Part shown: positions 29,678 to 38,762 of the stretch, piece by piece
How positions within the stretch are numbered: position 1 is the stretch's first letter
How the letters are laid out: each line of letters starts with the position of its first letter
Assembly (NCBI GenBank): GCA_048498995.1
Contig: JBEHWX010000001.1
Span: 1 to 64,000 of the forward strand
Direction of reading: 5' to 3'
Source: JBEHWX01 sp048498995
GTDB taxonomy: Bacteria; Bacteroidota; Ignavibacteria; OLB7
DNA length: 64,000 nucleotides
Translations under genes and position numbers: made by a program
Notes under the pieces: model-generated
Seen by the model: only the letters and a program-made list of their open reading frames with translations
Database searches by the model: none
What the model was told of the DNA's origin: nothing

Positions 29678-29872
29678 CGGTGCTCCCTGTTCAGAGCGGT
29701 CCGCAAGTATACGCCCTTCCCGGTAATCGATCGGTAACGGTTGTCGTGCGTGGCGTCAGGTCGTGAAACAGGAAACGCGCCCCGGTGCCACGACCGCTTC
29801 CCGAGACAGCGGGATCGGCCACGGCGACAAGGGGCGACATGCGTCATGGGTGTCGAGGTGGGGCTTCTCGGG

Positions 29873-30196
29873 CTACTCGACCACGTTCGACTCCCAGCCG
29901 TCGAAGACTCCCTCGTACTCGCCGGCGAGCACGCGGAACCATTCGCCGTAGTAGTTCAGTCCCTCCTCGTCCGGCACCGTCTGCCGGGTTGCCACGCAGA
30001 GCCAGCGGGTGCTTTCCTCGCACTGACGCAGGTCGGCCTCGAAGCCGGCGCCACGAAGGCGGTCGGCGAGCTTTCCGGCCTGATCGAACGAGGGGAGGTA
30101 GAAGAAGAAATCGAGCGCATGCTCGTGGCCAAGATCCGATCGATACCGCGCGAGGCGTTCGACGATCTCGGAGCCGAGGGATGAGATGACCGGCAT
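29873..30196 (-). CDS. RraB-like protein (RNase E inhibitor family)
   Basis: A 107-residue protein with the RraB fold signature: HALDFFFYLPSFDQAGKLADRLRGAGFEADLRQ, WLCVATRQTVPDEEGLNYYGEWFRVLAGEYEGVFDGWE. RraB in E. coli binds RNase E and lowers its activity, but this family is also used as a general domain, so the role here is inference. It is soluble and has no partner gene nearby. It lies 195 bases upstream of the HAD gene on the same strand. Confidence 0.8.
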   Translation of the reverse strand: MPVISSLGSEIVERLARYRSDLGHEHALDFFFYLPSFDQAGKLADRLRGAGFEADLRQCEESTRWLCVATRQTVPDEEGLNYYGEWFRVLAGEYEGVFDGWESNVVE

Positions 30197-30398
30197 CGAG
30201 TGTTCTCCATCAGTTCGTGGGGATATCCCAGCCGCACGGCGTGCGTGCGCGATTTACGGTCCGACAAACTACGAGTCCGATCGGTACCGTCGGCGGGCTC
30301 CCCGGAATTTTATCCACGCCGCCATTATCCACCGCAATTACCGTCCCATTTCCACCGGTCCGCGCCAGCGCGTTTTCGGCCTCTTTCCCGCGTGGTGA

Positions 30399-31940
30399 TC
30401 AGGGGCGCGCCTCCTCGGGGGCACTCCGGAGCATATCGACCAGGAGCTTCCCTTCGAGCCGGCAGCGAAGCCATGGGATGAAGTGGAAGTACTGGAATGC
30501 TTTCCGCTCCTCGGGGTTCTCGGCGAGGATCTCGAGCTCCCGGATCATCCGGGTGAAGATCGGCCGAAGCTCCTCCTCGCGGTCGGCCGTCGACATGGCG
30601 CGGAGCGATCTGAGGATCAGGCTCTCCACGCCGTTCAGGCGGCCGCGCTTGTAGAGCGCGCGGTAACTGGCGCGCACCGCGTACGGCAGCAGCTCCCGGT
30701 TCCCGAGCTCGAAATGGATCACCAGGTTGAGGATCCGGGCGAACGCCACCAGATCGTCACGCACGCTCGCGGTGCCGTCGTTGAGGATCGGCTGAAGCCG
30801 GGCGAGCGCCTCGCGGTAGCGCCCCACGCCGATGTAGGTCCAGGCCAGGTGATAGCCGAACATGTAGGTGAACGTGCGGCTGAGCCTGGCCCCGAATCGG
30901 GCAACCCCGGCGTCGATCTCCGGCACCAGCGCCAGCGCCCGCTCGAACCGCCCCTGCTTCAGCAGCAGCGTCAGCTCCATGCTCGCGACCGAGGTGAATT
31001 TGTCGAGCGCGAACTGCTCCGACAGCTCCGGCATCCGGCGAAGCTCATCGAGCCAGGCGAGCGCCTCGTCGAAGCGGCCGACGAACTGGCAGATCCCGAT
31101 CAGGTTGTTGACGGCGTTGAGGAATCGTTCCGGCGAGCCGCTCCAGAGCGCGGGATCCTCCTTCAGAATCTCCACCATCCTCCGCGTTTCGCGATAGCAC
31201 TCCTCGAAGTTGCCGACCGCGAAGGCATGGCTGCTCCGGACATGGTGGCGGAGGAATCGCGCCTTCGGCGATGTGGCGTTCCGCTCGTCGTCCAGGAAAT
31301 CGTGGTCGAAGAGGGCGTCCAGCTCCTCCCGCTCCCGCTCGTTCCGCGTCCCTCCGCGGCGCATGATCTGCCGGATGATCCGCTTGCCGATGCTGTCGAT
31401 CCGGGAGATGTTCAACAGGTCCTGCAGGAGCTCCCGCTCCTCGTCGAAGCTGCGCGAGAGCATCTCGGCGGTATCCTCGTGATAGCCGCGGTTGGAGATC
31501 AGCACCCGCTCGATGTGGATGGCGTTGAGCAGCGGCAGCTCCTTCAGCTCCCGGCGCGCGAGCTTCTTCACCCTGGCGATCGCCTTCCATGCCTGATCGT
31601 GCAATCCCTTCCGGTAGAGGATATCGGCGCTGGCCAGCTCCGCGCGCAGCCGCCATTCGACGCTCGACTCGTCGTGATAGGCTCTGAGACTTTTCAGGAT
31701 GCTCCGGTAGAGGTAATGCTTCACCGCCGGAAGCCGCTCAGCGAAGCCCTTCGAGGCGATCGCGGCGCGCAGCGCCTCCTCGTCGTGACTCTCCATCCGG
31801 TCGATGGCGTCGAACAGGACCAGATAGTCGTTCCGCTGGCCCCCCGAGCTTCGCGTGGCGAATTTCCGGAAGTACCCCTTCTCCGAGCGGGAGAGGGAGC
31901 GGATCAATTGGAAGAGATCATCCGAGGGGGTCATCGACAT
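30399..31940 (-). CDS. Helical repeat (TPR-like) protein of unknown role
   Basis: A 513-residue soluble protein that begins MSMTPSDDLFQLIRSLSRSEKGYFRKFA and continues as paired helices through its length, with TPR-like stretches such as NLIGICQFVGRFDEALAWLDEL, ELTLLLKQGRFERALALVPEI and HLAWTYIGVGRYREALARLQPIL. Similar long proteins with the opening motif occur in Bacteroidota and relatives; I know no assigned function. There is no signal or membrane segment. ATG 31940 was taken because the conserved part begins there. It is divergent from a T9SS propeller gene. Confidence 0.85.
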   Translation of the reverse strand: MSMTPSDDLFQLIRSLSRSEKGYFRKFATRSSGGQRNDYLVLFDAIDRMESHDEEALRAAIASKGFAERLPAVKHYLYRSILKSLRAYHDESSVEWRLRAELASADILYRKGLHDQAWKAIARVKKLARRELKELPLLNAIHIERVLISNRGYHEDTAEMLSRSFDEERELLQDLLNISRIDSIGKRIIRQIMRRGGTRNEREREELDALFDHDFLDDERNATSPKARFLRHHVRSSHAFAVGNFEECYRETRRMVEILKEDPALWSGSPERFLNAVNNLIGICQFVGRFDEALAWLDELRRMPELSEQFALDKFTSVASMELTLLLKQGRFERALALVPEIDAGVARFGARLSRTFTYMFGYHLAWTYIGVGRYREALARLQPILNDGTASVRDDLVAFARILNLVIHFELGNRELLPYAVRASYRALYKRGRLNGVESLILRSLRAMSTADREEELRPIFTRMIRELEILAENPEERKAFQYFHFIPWLRCRLEGKLLVDMLRSAPEEARP

Positions 31941-32208
31941 CGAATCGGAAATGCGGAATAATCCGCGGTGATTGCGGAAAAATCGGGTTTCGGGCGATCC
32001 GACCACGGGAGCCGGATCGAATAATACGAGCTATCTGGCGTTGATCGCCACCGCCGTCGGCCGATATGTTTGCTCCGGATCGAGAAGGAACTCCGCGACG
32101 CCCGAGTCGCGCCCGAGGAGGCTCCACTCGTTACGATCCCCATGCTGCGCTCCGACGGTCTCCCCGGCTCCGGGCGTTCCCTCTCGAACATCTCATCGCA
32201 CGACCTCC

Positions 32209-33450
32209 ATGAGACATATCCTTACCACGCTCGCCGCCGCCCTGATCGGCACGGCCATCGGCACGATCGGTCTGCGCGCGCAGACCCCGACCTGGAAGGT
32301 CTACACGACCTCCAACTCCAAGATCCCGGCGAACTTCGTCGGCCGGATCACCATCGACGACAACGGCGCGGCCTGGATGTCGAGCATGGGGCTCACCAAG
32401 TTCGACGGCACCACCTGGAAGAATCTCGCCTACACCACGCTCGACGTGGCGCACGATTCCAAGGGGACGATCTGGTGCGCCAGCGATCTGTTCGGCGGCT
32501 GCGTGACCCGCTACGACGGGAAGACCGGCACGCAGTACAGCTCCTCCACCTCCGGACTGCTCGGCGACTGGGTGACCGCGATCGCCGTCGACGACAGCGA
32601 CGTGGTCTGGATCGGCTGCACCTACCAGGGAATCTCCCGCTACGACGGGACCACCTGGACCAACTACAGCTCGGCCAATACCGGTCTGGAGAGCTTCGGC
32701 GGCATCAACGTCGTACATCCGGCGGCGGGGCATCTCTGGGTCGGCACCAACTTCACCGGCCTGGTTCACTTCGACGGGACGAAGTGGACGAGCTTCACCA
32801 AGGCGAACTCCGGCATCCCCGCCGACGACATCTATGCCCTGGCGCACGAGGCGAGCGGCAAGATCTGGGTCGGCACCTGGGGAGGGGGCGTCGCCTCCTT
32901 CGACGGCACCACCTGGAGCGTTCTGAACAAGGCCAACTCGGGTCTGCCGACCGACACGGTCAACGCGCTTCTGATCGACGCTTCCGGAAATCTCTGGGCG
33001 GGCACCAGCGCCGGTCTGGCGCGCTACAACGGCACCACCTGGAGCACCTTCACGAAAGCCAACAGCGAGCTGCCGGGGGACGTGGTCAACGGGCTGGCGC
33101 AGGACAAGCAGGGGAAGATCTGGATCGGCACCACCGGCGGCCTCGCCGTGCTCACATCCTCCACCGCGTCGGTGACCCGCGTCGACACCCATGACAATCT
33201 GGAGACCTCCGTGCAACCGAATCCCGCCCGCGACCGGATGTCGGTGACGGTGGCCTCGGCCCGTGGCGGCGCGATCCGCTGCGCGCTGGTGGACAACCTC
33301 GGGCGCACCGTCGCCGAGCGGACCCGGTGGGTGGCGCCGGGGACCACGGCGGTCGACATCGATCTCGACGGGATCCCAACCGGAGTCTACCACTGTATCG
33401 TGAGCGATGGCGACGGTGCTCGCGCCACCCGCGTGATCGTGGAGCATTGA
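32209..33450 (+). CDS. T9SS-secreted two-component-type propeller protein
   Basis: A 413-residue exported protein: signal peptide (MRHILTTLAAALIGTAIGTIGLRAQ), then seven to eight propeller units with the pattern G-x-[IL]-W-[IV]-G-T ... F-D-G-T-x-W-[ST], and a C-terminal T9SS sorting domain from about residue 335 (SVQPNPARDRMSVTV ... LVDNLGRTV ... GIPTGVYHC). The blades resemble the sensor part of the histidine kinase at 15.6 kb but there is no kinase here, so it is likely a surface or released binding protein. ATG 32209 starts the signal peptide. It ends before a strong terminator. Confidence 0.9.
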   Translation: MRHILTTLAAALIGTAIGTIGLRAQTPTWKVYTTSNSKIPANFVGRITIDDNGAAWMSSMGLTKFDGTTWKNLAYTTLDVAHDSKGTIWCASDLFGGCVTRYDGKTGTQYSSSTSGLLGDWVTAIAVDDSDVVWIGCTYQGISRYDGTTWTNYSSANTGLESFGGINVVHPAAGHLWVGTNFTGLVHFDGTKWTSFTKANSGIPADDIYALAHEASGKIWVGTWGGGVASFDGTTWSVLNKANSGLPTDTVNALLIDASGNLWAGTSAGLARYNGTTWSTFTKANSELPGDVVNGLAQDKQGKIWIGTTGGLAVLTSSTASVTRVDTHDNLETSVQPNPARDRMSVTVASARGGAIRCALVDNLGRTVAERTRWVAPGTTAVDIDLDGIPTGVYHCIVSDGDGARATRVIVEH

Positions 33451-33776
33451 ACATCCGGCACCCGGGGAAATGCCGTCGATCCGGCCCGCTACAGTGGGGC
33501 TCCAGACCGGACGCGCGGTACTTCCCCGGCGCTGCCCGACTCGGCATGCGTGACTTCTCGTTGCCCCCGTTCGCGCCATCATGACCGATGATCGCGGCGG
33601 GGGCTTCCGTTGATGGTGCTATCGATCGGGCGATCGAGTGAGTGCGATCTCCGCGCCGTGCTCTGGCGCGGCCGTGGGGATGAACGGATGATGCAATGAA
33701 AAGGGGATGTGCCCGCGGGCGCATCCCCTTCGTTCGTTCACGCAGCGCGCGATTCGTCGCCGGAGCATCCGGCGTG
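33451..33776. other. Convergent intergenic region
   Basis: Holds a long imperfect hairpin at about 33566-33611 (CCCCCG pairs with CGGGGG) and the terminator at 33701-33730. No gene is supported. Confidence 0.55.
33701..33730. terminator. Bidirectional terminator between propeller and AEC genes
   Basis: Stem of 13 pairs, one of them a G-T wobble (33701-33713 with 33718-33730), starting with AA and ending with TT, followed by CGTTCGTTC. It serves two convergent genes. Confidence 0.8.
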
Positions 33777-34688
33777 TCACGGAGGACCGAAGATCTTCAG
33801 GAATTCCCACCAGAGGGGAAGGACCAGGAAGCCGAAGGGAATGCCGATGCCGAGCAGGAGCGTGGCCAGCGGAGGGTCCAGGTCGTGCTCGATGGCCACC
33901 AGCGCGCCGGTGATCATCGGCGGCATCGCGGCCTCGAAGATCGTCACTTGCAGCGTCCGTCCATAGCCGAGGGTGGCCGCCAGCACGAAGAGGATCAGCG
34001 CCGGGGCCAGGATCATCTTGTAGCCGAGGCCGAGCGCCAGGCTCCGCTCGCGTCCGGCCAGCTCGGAGAGCCTGAGCTGGAGGCCGACCGAGACGAGCGC
34101 CAGCGGCGTGAGCGTGTCTCCCAGGCGCGTCAGCATCTGCGCGACGGCATCGGGGAAGGTGAAGGGGCGGAGGAGCAGGGCAAGCAGGAGCGCGATGAAC
34201 GGGGGGAAGCGGAGCACGCGCAGCAGCAGGTCCCGCGCGGTGAGGCTGCCGGAGGAATATCGCGCGGCCACGTAGATCCCGAGCGTCGAGAGAACGAGAA
34301 AGCTCCCCGGCTGATCGGCAAGAACGCCGATGCCGACCGCGCCGCGCCCGTAGAATGCCTCGATCATCGGCAGGCCGACGAACGACGTGTTGCCGAGGCC
34401 GGCGGCGAGCATCAGGCAGCCGATGGTCCGGCGCGACATCCGGAACCGCTTGCCGATCAGGTTGAAGATCCCCGCGCCGATGATGAAGAGCCCCCACGGC
34501 ATCAGCGCCGGCGCGATCAGCGACCGGTCGAGCTCCAGCCCGTGGATTTGCACGAGGATGAGCGCGGGGAGGGAGATGTTGATCACGAACGCGTTGAGCG
34601 CATGCGCCGCGTCCGGAGGGAAACGTCGCGTTCGACCGGCGATGATGCCGATCGCGAAACAGATGCCGAGCAGGAGAAGATTGGCCAT
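33777..34688 (-). CDS. AEC family transporter
   Basis: A 303-residue inner-membrane protein of the auxin efflux carrier (AEC) family, with about ten hydrophobic helices in two inverted halves. Typical marks are FVINISLPALIL (helix 2 with the Pro break), AAGLGNTSFVGLPMIEAFYG and FEAAMPPMITGALVA. Bacterial members export malate, malonate or other small acids; the substrate here is not evident. The start at 34688 gives a normal first helix. It converges with the T9SS propeller gene and is divergent from the Cys-rich T9SS gene. Confidence 0.9.
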   Translation of the reverse strand: MANLLLLGICFAIGIIAGRTRRFPPDAAHALNAFVINISLPALILVQIHGLELDRSLIAPALMPWGLFIIGAGIFNLIGKRFRMSRRTIGCLMLAAGLGNTSFVGLPMIEAFYGRGAVGIGVLADQPGSFLVLSTLGIYVAARYSSGSLTARDLLLRVLRFPPFIALLLALLLRPFTFPDAVAQMLTRLGDTLTPLALVSVGLQLRLSELAGRERSLALGLGYKMILAPALILFVLAATLGYGRTLQVTIFEAAMPPMITGALVAIEHDLDPPLATLLLGIGIPFGFLVLPLWWEFLKIFGPP

Positions 34689-34988
34689 GAGAAGATTCGA
34701 GACGTGAGGCGCCGGCCGCGGCGCATCGCGGCGCGCCGGCGGAGGCCGGGCGCCGTGTTCGGTTCAGGCGGCAAAGGTAGGCTCCGTCCGGGAAACGGCG
34801 GGCGTCGATCTTCGGTGAAGAGGGATCCGGTGCGGGGCGCGAGCTTCGCGGGCCGATGGCCGCGCCGCAAGAAAAACCACCATCTTCACAGCTGGGATGA
34901 AATATCGCTTGCGGTTGCGATATCCTTTTGTATGTTTAGCGGCGTTATTTGTCTCTCGTCCACCAGCGAGGTTCATTCAGGAGGCACT
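34689..34988. other. Divergent promoter region
   Basis: Lies between the AEC gene (minus) and the Cys-rich T9SS gene (plus). From about 34865 it turns AT-richer and holds an inverted repeat and a promoter-like site. Confidence 0.5.
34902..34939 (+). promoter_or_regulatory. Inverted repeat and candidate Bacteroidota-type promoter
   Basis: ATATCGC (34902-34908) and GCGATAT (34917-34923) form an inverted repeat. Just after it, TATGTTTA (34931-34938) is close to the Bacteroidota -7 element TAnnTTTG. The gene starts 50 bases later with AGGAGG (34979-34984) before its ATG. The promoter reading is inference. Confidence 0.35.
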
Positions 34989-35900
34989 ATGCGCCGCATT
35001 ACCACGATTCTTGCGATTCTCGTCGTTCTGATACTTCGCGCCTCGGCGCAGAAATCGACGTACTGTGACGATGGTTGCGGCATCCCATGGATACCTGCCG
35101 CTATGCGGACAATCAATGTCACCTGCAATGGCGTGACCTATGTGGTGAATTATTGGTTTCAATACAGGATCGGCTGTACTGGTGAGCCAGATTATTTCAT
35201 CACCACGTTTGAAGTGAGCCCAGGGTTTAGTAGCCCACCTTGCACCGTGGATGGGATCATTGCGGCGGCCATGCAGGATGTTGTGCAGAACCCTCCCATG
35301 GGCATGCCGTCACCGAGTGAAGGTGATTGCGCCGATATCTGGCGTCTGAGCACAAGCAACTGCTGGGGGCGCTATGAGCAGGAAGGGAAGCATCCACAAA
35401 TGAGAGGATGTAACATGGCCTGCTGCTGGGCACGATTTAAAATCTGCCGACGGAATGGGGTGAATACGGTTGTCAATCGCATTGTAGGAGGGACACCAAA
35501 TCTTCCGGGATGCGGGATTCCGGTGGATCCATCCGCATTCTTTGACTGCACCACGATCTGTTCCCAGGTATGGGATCATTTTCCCGGAGATAACACTGGA
35601 CCGGGGAGCAAGCCCGCCATCGGCGAGCATCAGGCGGCGGATCGGGAGATCGCATCATCCGCGAAGATCCTCCCCTTCACTACCGTTCGTATCACCTTCC
35701 TCCCCGAGACGGATGGATCATATGCTGTCACGTTGTTCGATAACCTCGGCCGCAGGCTCGGCACCGAGTCGGTCGAGTGTCGTGGTGACGAGGCTGCCTC
35801 GGTCGATCTGCCGTTTGCAGTGCACGCAGGCGCCACACTGTTCTATACGGTCAGCAAACGTGGCGAGACGGTGGGCTCCGGAATTGTCGGACGTCGGTAA
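34989..35900 (+). CDS. Cysteine-rich secreted protein with T9SS-like end
   Basis: I do not recognise the main domain of this 303-residue protein. It has a signal peptide (MRRITTILAILVVLILRASAQ), about fifteen cysteines between residues 25 and 200 in pairs such as CDDGC, CC and C-x3-C, which suggests disulfide bonds, and a C-terminal part (KILPFTTVRITFLPETDGSYAVTLFDNLGRRLG ... GSGIVGRR) that resembles a T9SS sorting domain. The 5' half is lower in GC than neighbours. AGGAGG four bases before ATG 34989 supports the start. It is followed by another T9SS cargo gene 77 bases on. Confidence 0.8.
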   Translation: MRRITTILAILVVLILRASAQKSTYCDDGCGIPWIPAAMRTINVTCNGVTYVVNYWFQYRIGCTGEPDYFITTFEVSPGFSSPPCTVDGIIAAAMQDVVQNPPMGMPSPSEGDCADIWRLSTSNCWGRYEQEGKHPQMRGCNMACCWARFKICRRNGVNTVVNRIVGGTPNLPGCGIPVDPSAFFDCTTICSQVWDHFPGDNTGPGSKPAIGEHQAADREIASSAKILPFTTVRITFLPETDGSYAVTLFDNLGRRLGTESVECRGDEAASVDLPFAVHAGATLFYTVSKRGETVGSGIVGRR

Positions 35901-35977
35901 TATCCTCAACGATCGCTCATGCGCGCGGCGCTTCCGAGCGGGGCTCGCCGCGCGGCATCATTCGAGGTGATGTGATC

Positions 35978-37327
35978 ATGCAACGAATGCTCCTCCATGC
36001 CGCGCTTGTCGGCATCCTCTTTCTCCTCGGCTCGGCATCGAGCCTGTGCCAGACATATGAATGGCGCAAGATCGATTCCGTCTGGGGGCGTGACTATTCC
36101 GGCATTGCCTGTGCTCCAGGAGGCCCCTGTCTGACGATCGGCGAGGTCGGCACCACGCTTACCCTCATCCACAAGTCGACGGATAAAGGGTCCACCTGGC
36201 GAGTGGTGTATTCGGATACGGCGCGGCCAAGAGGAGAGACGGGGCTCTTGGACTTCCCGGTGTTCCTCCTGGAAATCGCGCTCCCTACGCCCAGCCTCTG
36301 CCTGGTCGCGTGCGACAGCGGCGTTCTGCTTCGCTCGACCGATGGCGGGGAGTCGTGGAATCGCAGTCGGATCGGGCATCCGGAGTATCCTCTTGTCGGC
36401 CTCTCCATGTGCTCCGGCACGTCCGGTGTCGTGGGATCCATACCGAACGATATCCTGATCACGAGCGACGGAGGCGCGAGCTGGACGCCGCTCGTCCTTC
36501 CCGATACGGTCATCCGCGCCGGCATGTGGATCAACGCGGTGGCGATGCCGGCGGAGAACGTGATCGTCGCCCATCTGAGCGCCGCCAACAGGCGCGTCGT
36601 GATCCGGAGCGAGGACCGGGGGAAATCGTGGTCGGTGTTCCCCAACTGGACCCCTGGCCCGCACATGCGGTTCATCGATCCGATGCGAGGGTGGGTCGGG
36701 AACGTTATCCTGGACTCCGGTTCGGCGTACAAGGGGCAGGATCTCATCTGCCGCACCGATGATGGCGGTCGAACCTGGGACACCGTCTACCAGTACCGGA
36801 TGTACCCGGAGCTCGGCATCTTCGACGTGGCTCCCCGCGACCGGATGCACGTGATAGCCTACGGGCCCGCGGGCAAAATCATCTCGACCACCGATGGCGG
36901 CGACACCTGGAGCCCCGAGCCCACCGATCTCTGGGTGCAGGCGGTGCCGAACATCACCGGCATGGCCTACCTGAGCGATAACGAGGCGATCGCGACCGTC
37001 TTCGGCGGACTGATCATCCGGCGGGTGCCGGCTTCGGCCTCCGTGACGCCCCCCTCCGCGATCCCCGCAATCGGCCTGCGGATCTCCCCCGTTCCCGCCG
37101 CGACCACGCTCGACATTGCGTTCACGTTGAAGGAGCGCTCCCGTGTTTCGCTGCGGATCGTGGATATGATGGGACGCGCGCTACTGCGACCGATCGAGGA
37201 GGATGAGCTCGACGCGGGACGCCATGCGCGCTCGCTCGACGTGACCTCCCTTCCGGCGGGATCGTACGTCCTGGAGCTGACCTCCGGGGGTGCGCGCGTT
37301 CAGGAGCGGATCGTGGTCGAACGATAG
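35978..37327 (+). CDS. T9SS-secreted Ycf48/BNR-type propeller protein
   Basis: A 449-residue exported protein with signal peptide (MQRMLLHAALVGILFLLGSASSLCQ), then a propeller with BNR/Ycf48 marks: HKSTDKGSTWRVV, LLRSTDGGESWNRS, ILITSDGGASWTPL, IRSEDRGKSWSVF, CRTDDGGRTWDTV and STTDGGDTWSPE. From about residue 360 comes a sorting domain (LRISPVPAATTLDIAF ... RIVDMMGRALL ... LPAGSYVLELTSGG). Several blades keep the S-x-D-x-G-x-[ST]-W Asp box. ATG 35978 follows GAGG; a GTG six bases earlier is less likely. It probably shares a transcript with the Cys-rich gene. Confidence 0.9.
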   Translation: MQRMLLHAALVGILFLLGSASSLCQTYEWRKIDSVWGRDYSGIACAPGGPCLTIGEVGTTLTLIHKSTDKGSTWRVVYSDTARPRGETGLLDFPVFLLEIALPTPSLCLVACDSGVLLRSTDGGESWNRSRIGHPEYPLVGLSMCSGTSGVVGSIPNDILITSDGGASWTPLVLPDTVIRAGMWINAVAMPAENVIVAHLSAANRRVVIRSEDRGKSWSVFPNWTPGPHMRFIDPMRGWVGNVILDSGSAYKGQDLICRTDDGGRTWDTVYQYRMYPELGIFDVAPRDRMHVIAYGPAGKIISTTDGGDTWSPEPTDLWVQAVPNITGMAYLSDNEAIATVFGGLIIRRVPASASVTPPSAIPAIGLRISPVPAATTLDIAFTLKERSRVSLRIVDMMGRALLRPIEEDELDAGRHARSLDVTSLPAGSYVLELTSGGARVQERIVVER

Positions 37328-37497
37328 CCTGCCGCGCCTGGTGCTACCGGAAAATTGGGTTGAGGGAAGGGGGAGCAAATCGACAACTAGCCATCCTGCG
37401 TGGTGTGCGCACGTATGTTCGAGCCACGATCCCGTCGGGTCGTGGCCGCGGCAACGCCACCATCCCGAGCAGTTGAACGATACTTCCCCATGTATTC

Positions 37498-38229
37498 ATG
37501 ATGACATCCCGTTGCACCGCGGCGGCTCTGGCGATCCTGCTCCCGCCGATGGCCGCGTTCGCGCAAAGCTCGGTCTACAGCCCGACCCTTCAGTCGCTGG
37601 CGATACCGGCGGCGGTCGGAGAGCTGAGGCTGGGCGCCGCCCTTTCCGCGCTTCCGGAAACGCGCCCGAAAGCGATCGACCGGAACCTGTCGTACGGCGT
37701 CGATCTCTCGGTCGGCTACGGCTTTACCCCACGGACCTACCTCGGCCTGCGTGCCTACATGGACCTGACCGGGACCACCTATACCGGTGACCGGCGCGGA
37801 GGGCTCGGCGCCGAGCTGACGACCACGCTCTCCGACAGCAACGCGGCGACGCATCTGGCGTTTGCCGCGCGCGTTCAGACGGTCTACAGTGGAACGTCGA
37901 GCGACGGAGTTGGCGGGGCGCTCTCGCTCATCATCAGGCCGCCGGCCTCGGGCGCCATGGCCACCTATATCGGCCTCGGCCCCTACATCGGCCTGGGAAG
38001 CCTCGACGGCCCGCCGCCACGCTACGACTTCAACTCGACGCTCGCGACCGAGCAATCCACGCGGACCCAGTGGGGCTACGGCGTGATGGCCAACGTGGGA
38101 GAATCGATCCGCCTCAGCGACGTGGTCGAGATGTTCGTGGAGGTTGCCGGCGGCATACAGTTGAACGAGTGGGAGTCGATCACGACGCTGTTCGCCGCGC
38201 CGAGCATCGGCCTCGTCTGGCGCCCGTGA
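37498..38229 (+). CDS. Predicted outer-membrane beta-barrel protein
   Basis: A 243-residue protein with signal peptide (MMTSRCTAAALAILLPPMAAFAQ) and alternating hydrophobic strands with Tyr and Gly (YGVDLSVGYGFTPRTYLGLRAYMDL, THLAFAARVQTVYSG, ATYIGLGPYIGLG, QWGYGVMANVGESIRL), ending in Val-Trp-Arg-Pro, which fits a small outer-membrane barrel of eight to ten strands. No family name is evident. It lies 170 bases after the BNR-propeller gene on the same strand and ends before a strong terminator. ATG 37501 is a possible start one codon later. Confidence 0.75.
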   Translation: MMTSRCTAAALAILLPPMAAFAQSSVYSPTLQSLAIPAAVGELRLGAALSALPETRPKAIDRNLSYGVDLSVGYGFTPRTYLGLRAYMDLTGTTYTGDRRGGLGAELTTTLSDSNAATHLAFAARVQTVYSGTSSDGVGGALSLIIRPPASGAMATYIGLGPYIGLGSLDGPPPRYDFNSTLATEQSTRTQWGYGVMANVGESIRLSDVVEMFVEVAGGIQLNEWESITTLFAAPSIGLVWRP

Positions 38230-38742
38230 GCATTGCCGACGGCAGGCGGCCGCGGGCTGTATATGCGATGCGTGCGGGACGGGCCCTCCTTCCATGGGCG
38301 CCCGTCCCGCATCCGCCATCACCGGCGGGGTGGCCATGGGGCCGGCCATGCGACTCCGCGGCGGCAACGAGATGCCATCATCGCGCACGGATTCATGGGC
38401 GCGCGGCGATCATCCCGGCCATGCACATCCCCACCCGGTCCAACGCCTGAATTCATCATCCCGAGCGTGCGTCGGGGCCGTGTGAACGAATGCTCTCCAG
38501 GCAATCCCCGCACGGCCGGCGGTGATTTCATGGTTCATCATTCATCATTCTCAATTCTCTTCAACTGCACGTCAGAACGAACGCTCTCCAAGCAATCCCC
38601 GCACGGCCGGCAATGATTTCATGGTTCATCATTCATCATTCTCAATTCTCTTCAACTGCACGTCAGAACGAATGCTCTCCAAGCAATCCCCGCACGGCCG
38701 GCGGTGATTTCATGGTTCATCATTCTTCATTCTCAATTCTCT
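38230..38742. other. Convergent region with terminator and 91-bp repeats
   Basis: The left half holds the terminator at 38274-38310; the right half is filled by the 91-bp tandem repeat. No gene is supported. Confidence 0.65.
38274..38310 (+). terminator. Terminator of the barrel protein gene
   Basis: GCGGGACGGGC (38274-38284) pairs with GCCCGTCCCGC (38300-38310), 45 bases after the stop. A T run is missing. Confidence 0.65.
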
Positions 38743-38762
38743 TCAACCCCACGTCAGATCGA
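38490..38762. repeat. 91-bp tandem repeat, 3 units
   Basis: Units 38490-38580, 38581-38671 and 38672-38762 are nearly identical, differing at a handful of places. The third unit contains the stop and last codons of the metallophosphoesterase gene (stop at 38743). Confidence 0.97.

Noticed and set aside
32209..33450. Sensor kinase fragment
   Set aside because: The propeller is followed by a T9SS sorting domain, not a membrane helix or kinase, so it is a complete secreted protein.
38490..38762. CRISPR array
   Set aside because: The 91-bp units are directly adjacent with no spacers, and no cas gene is near.
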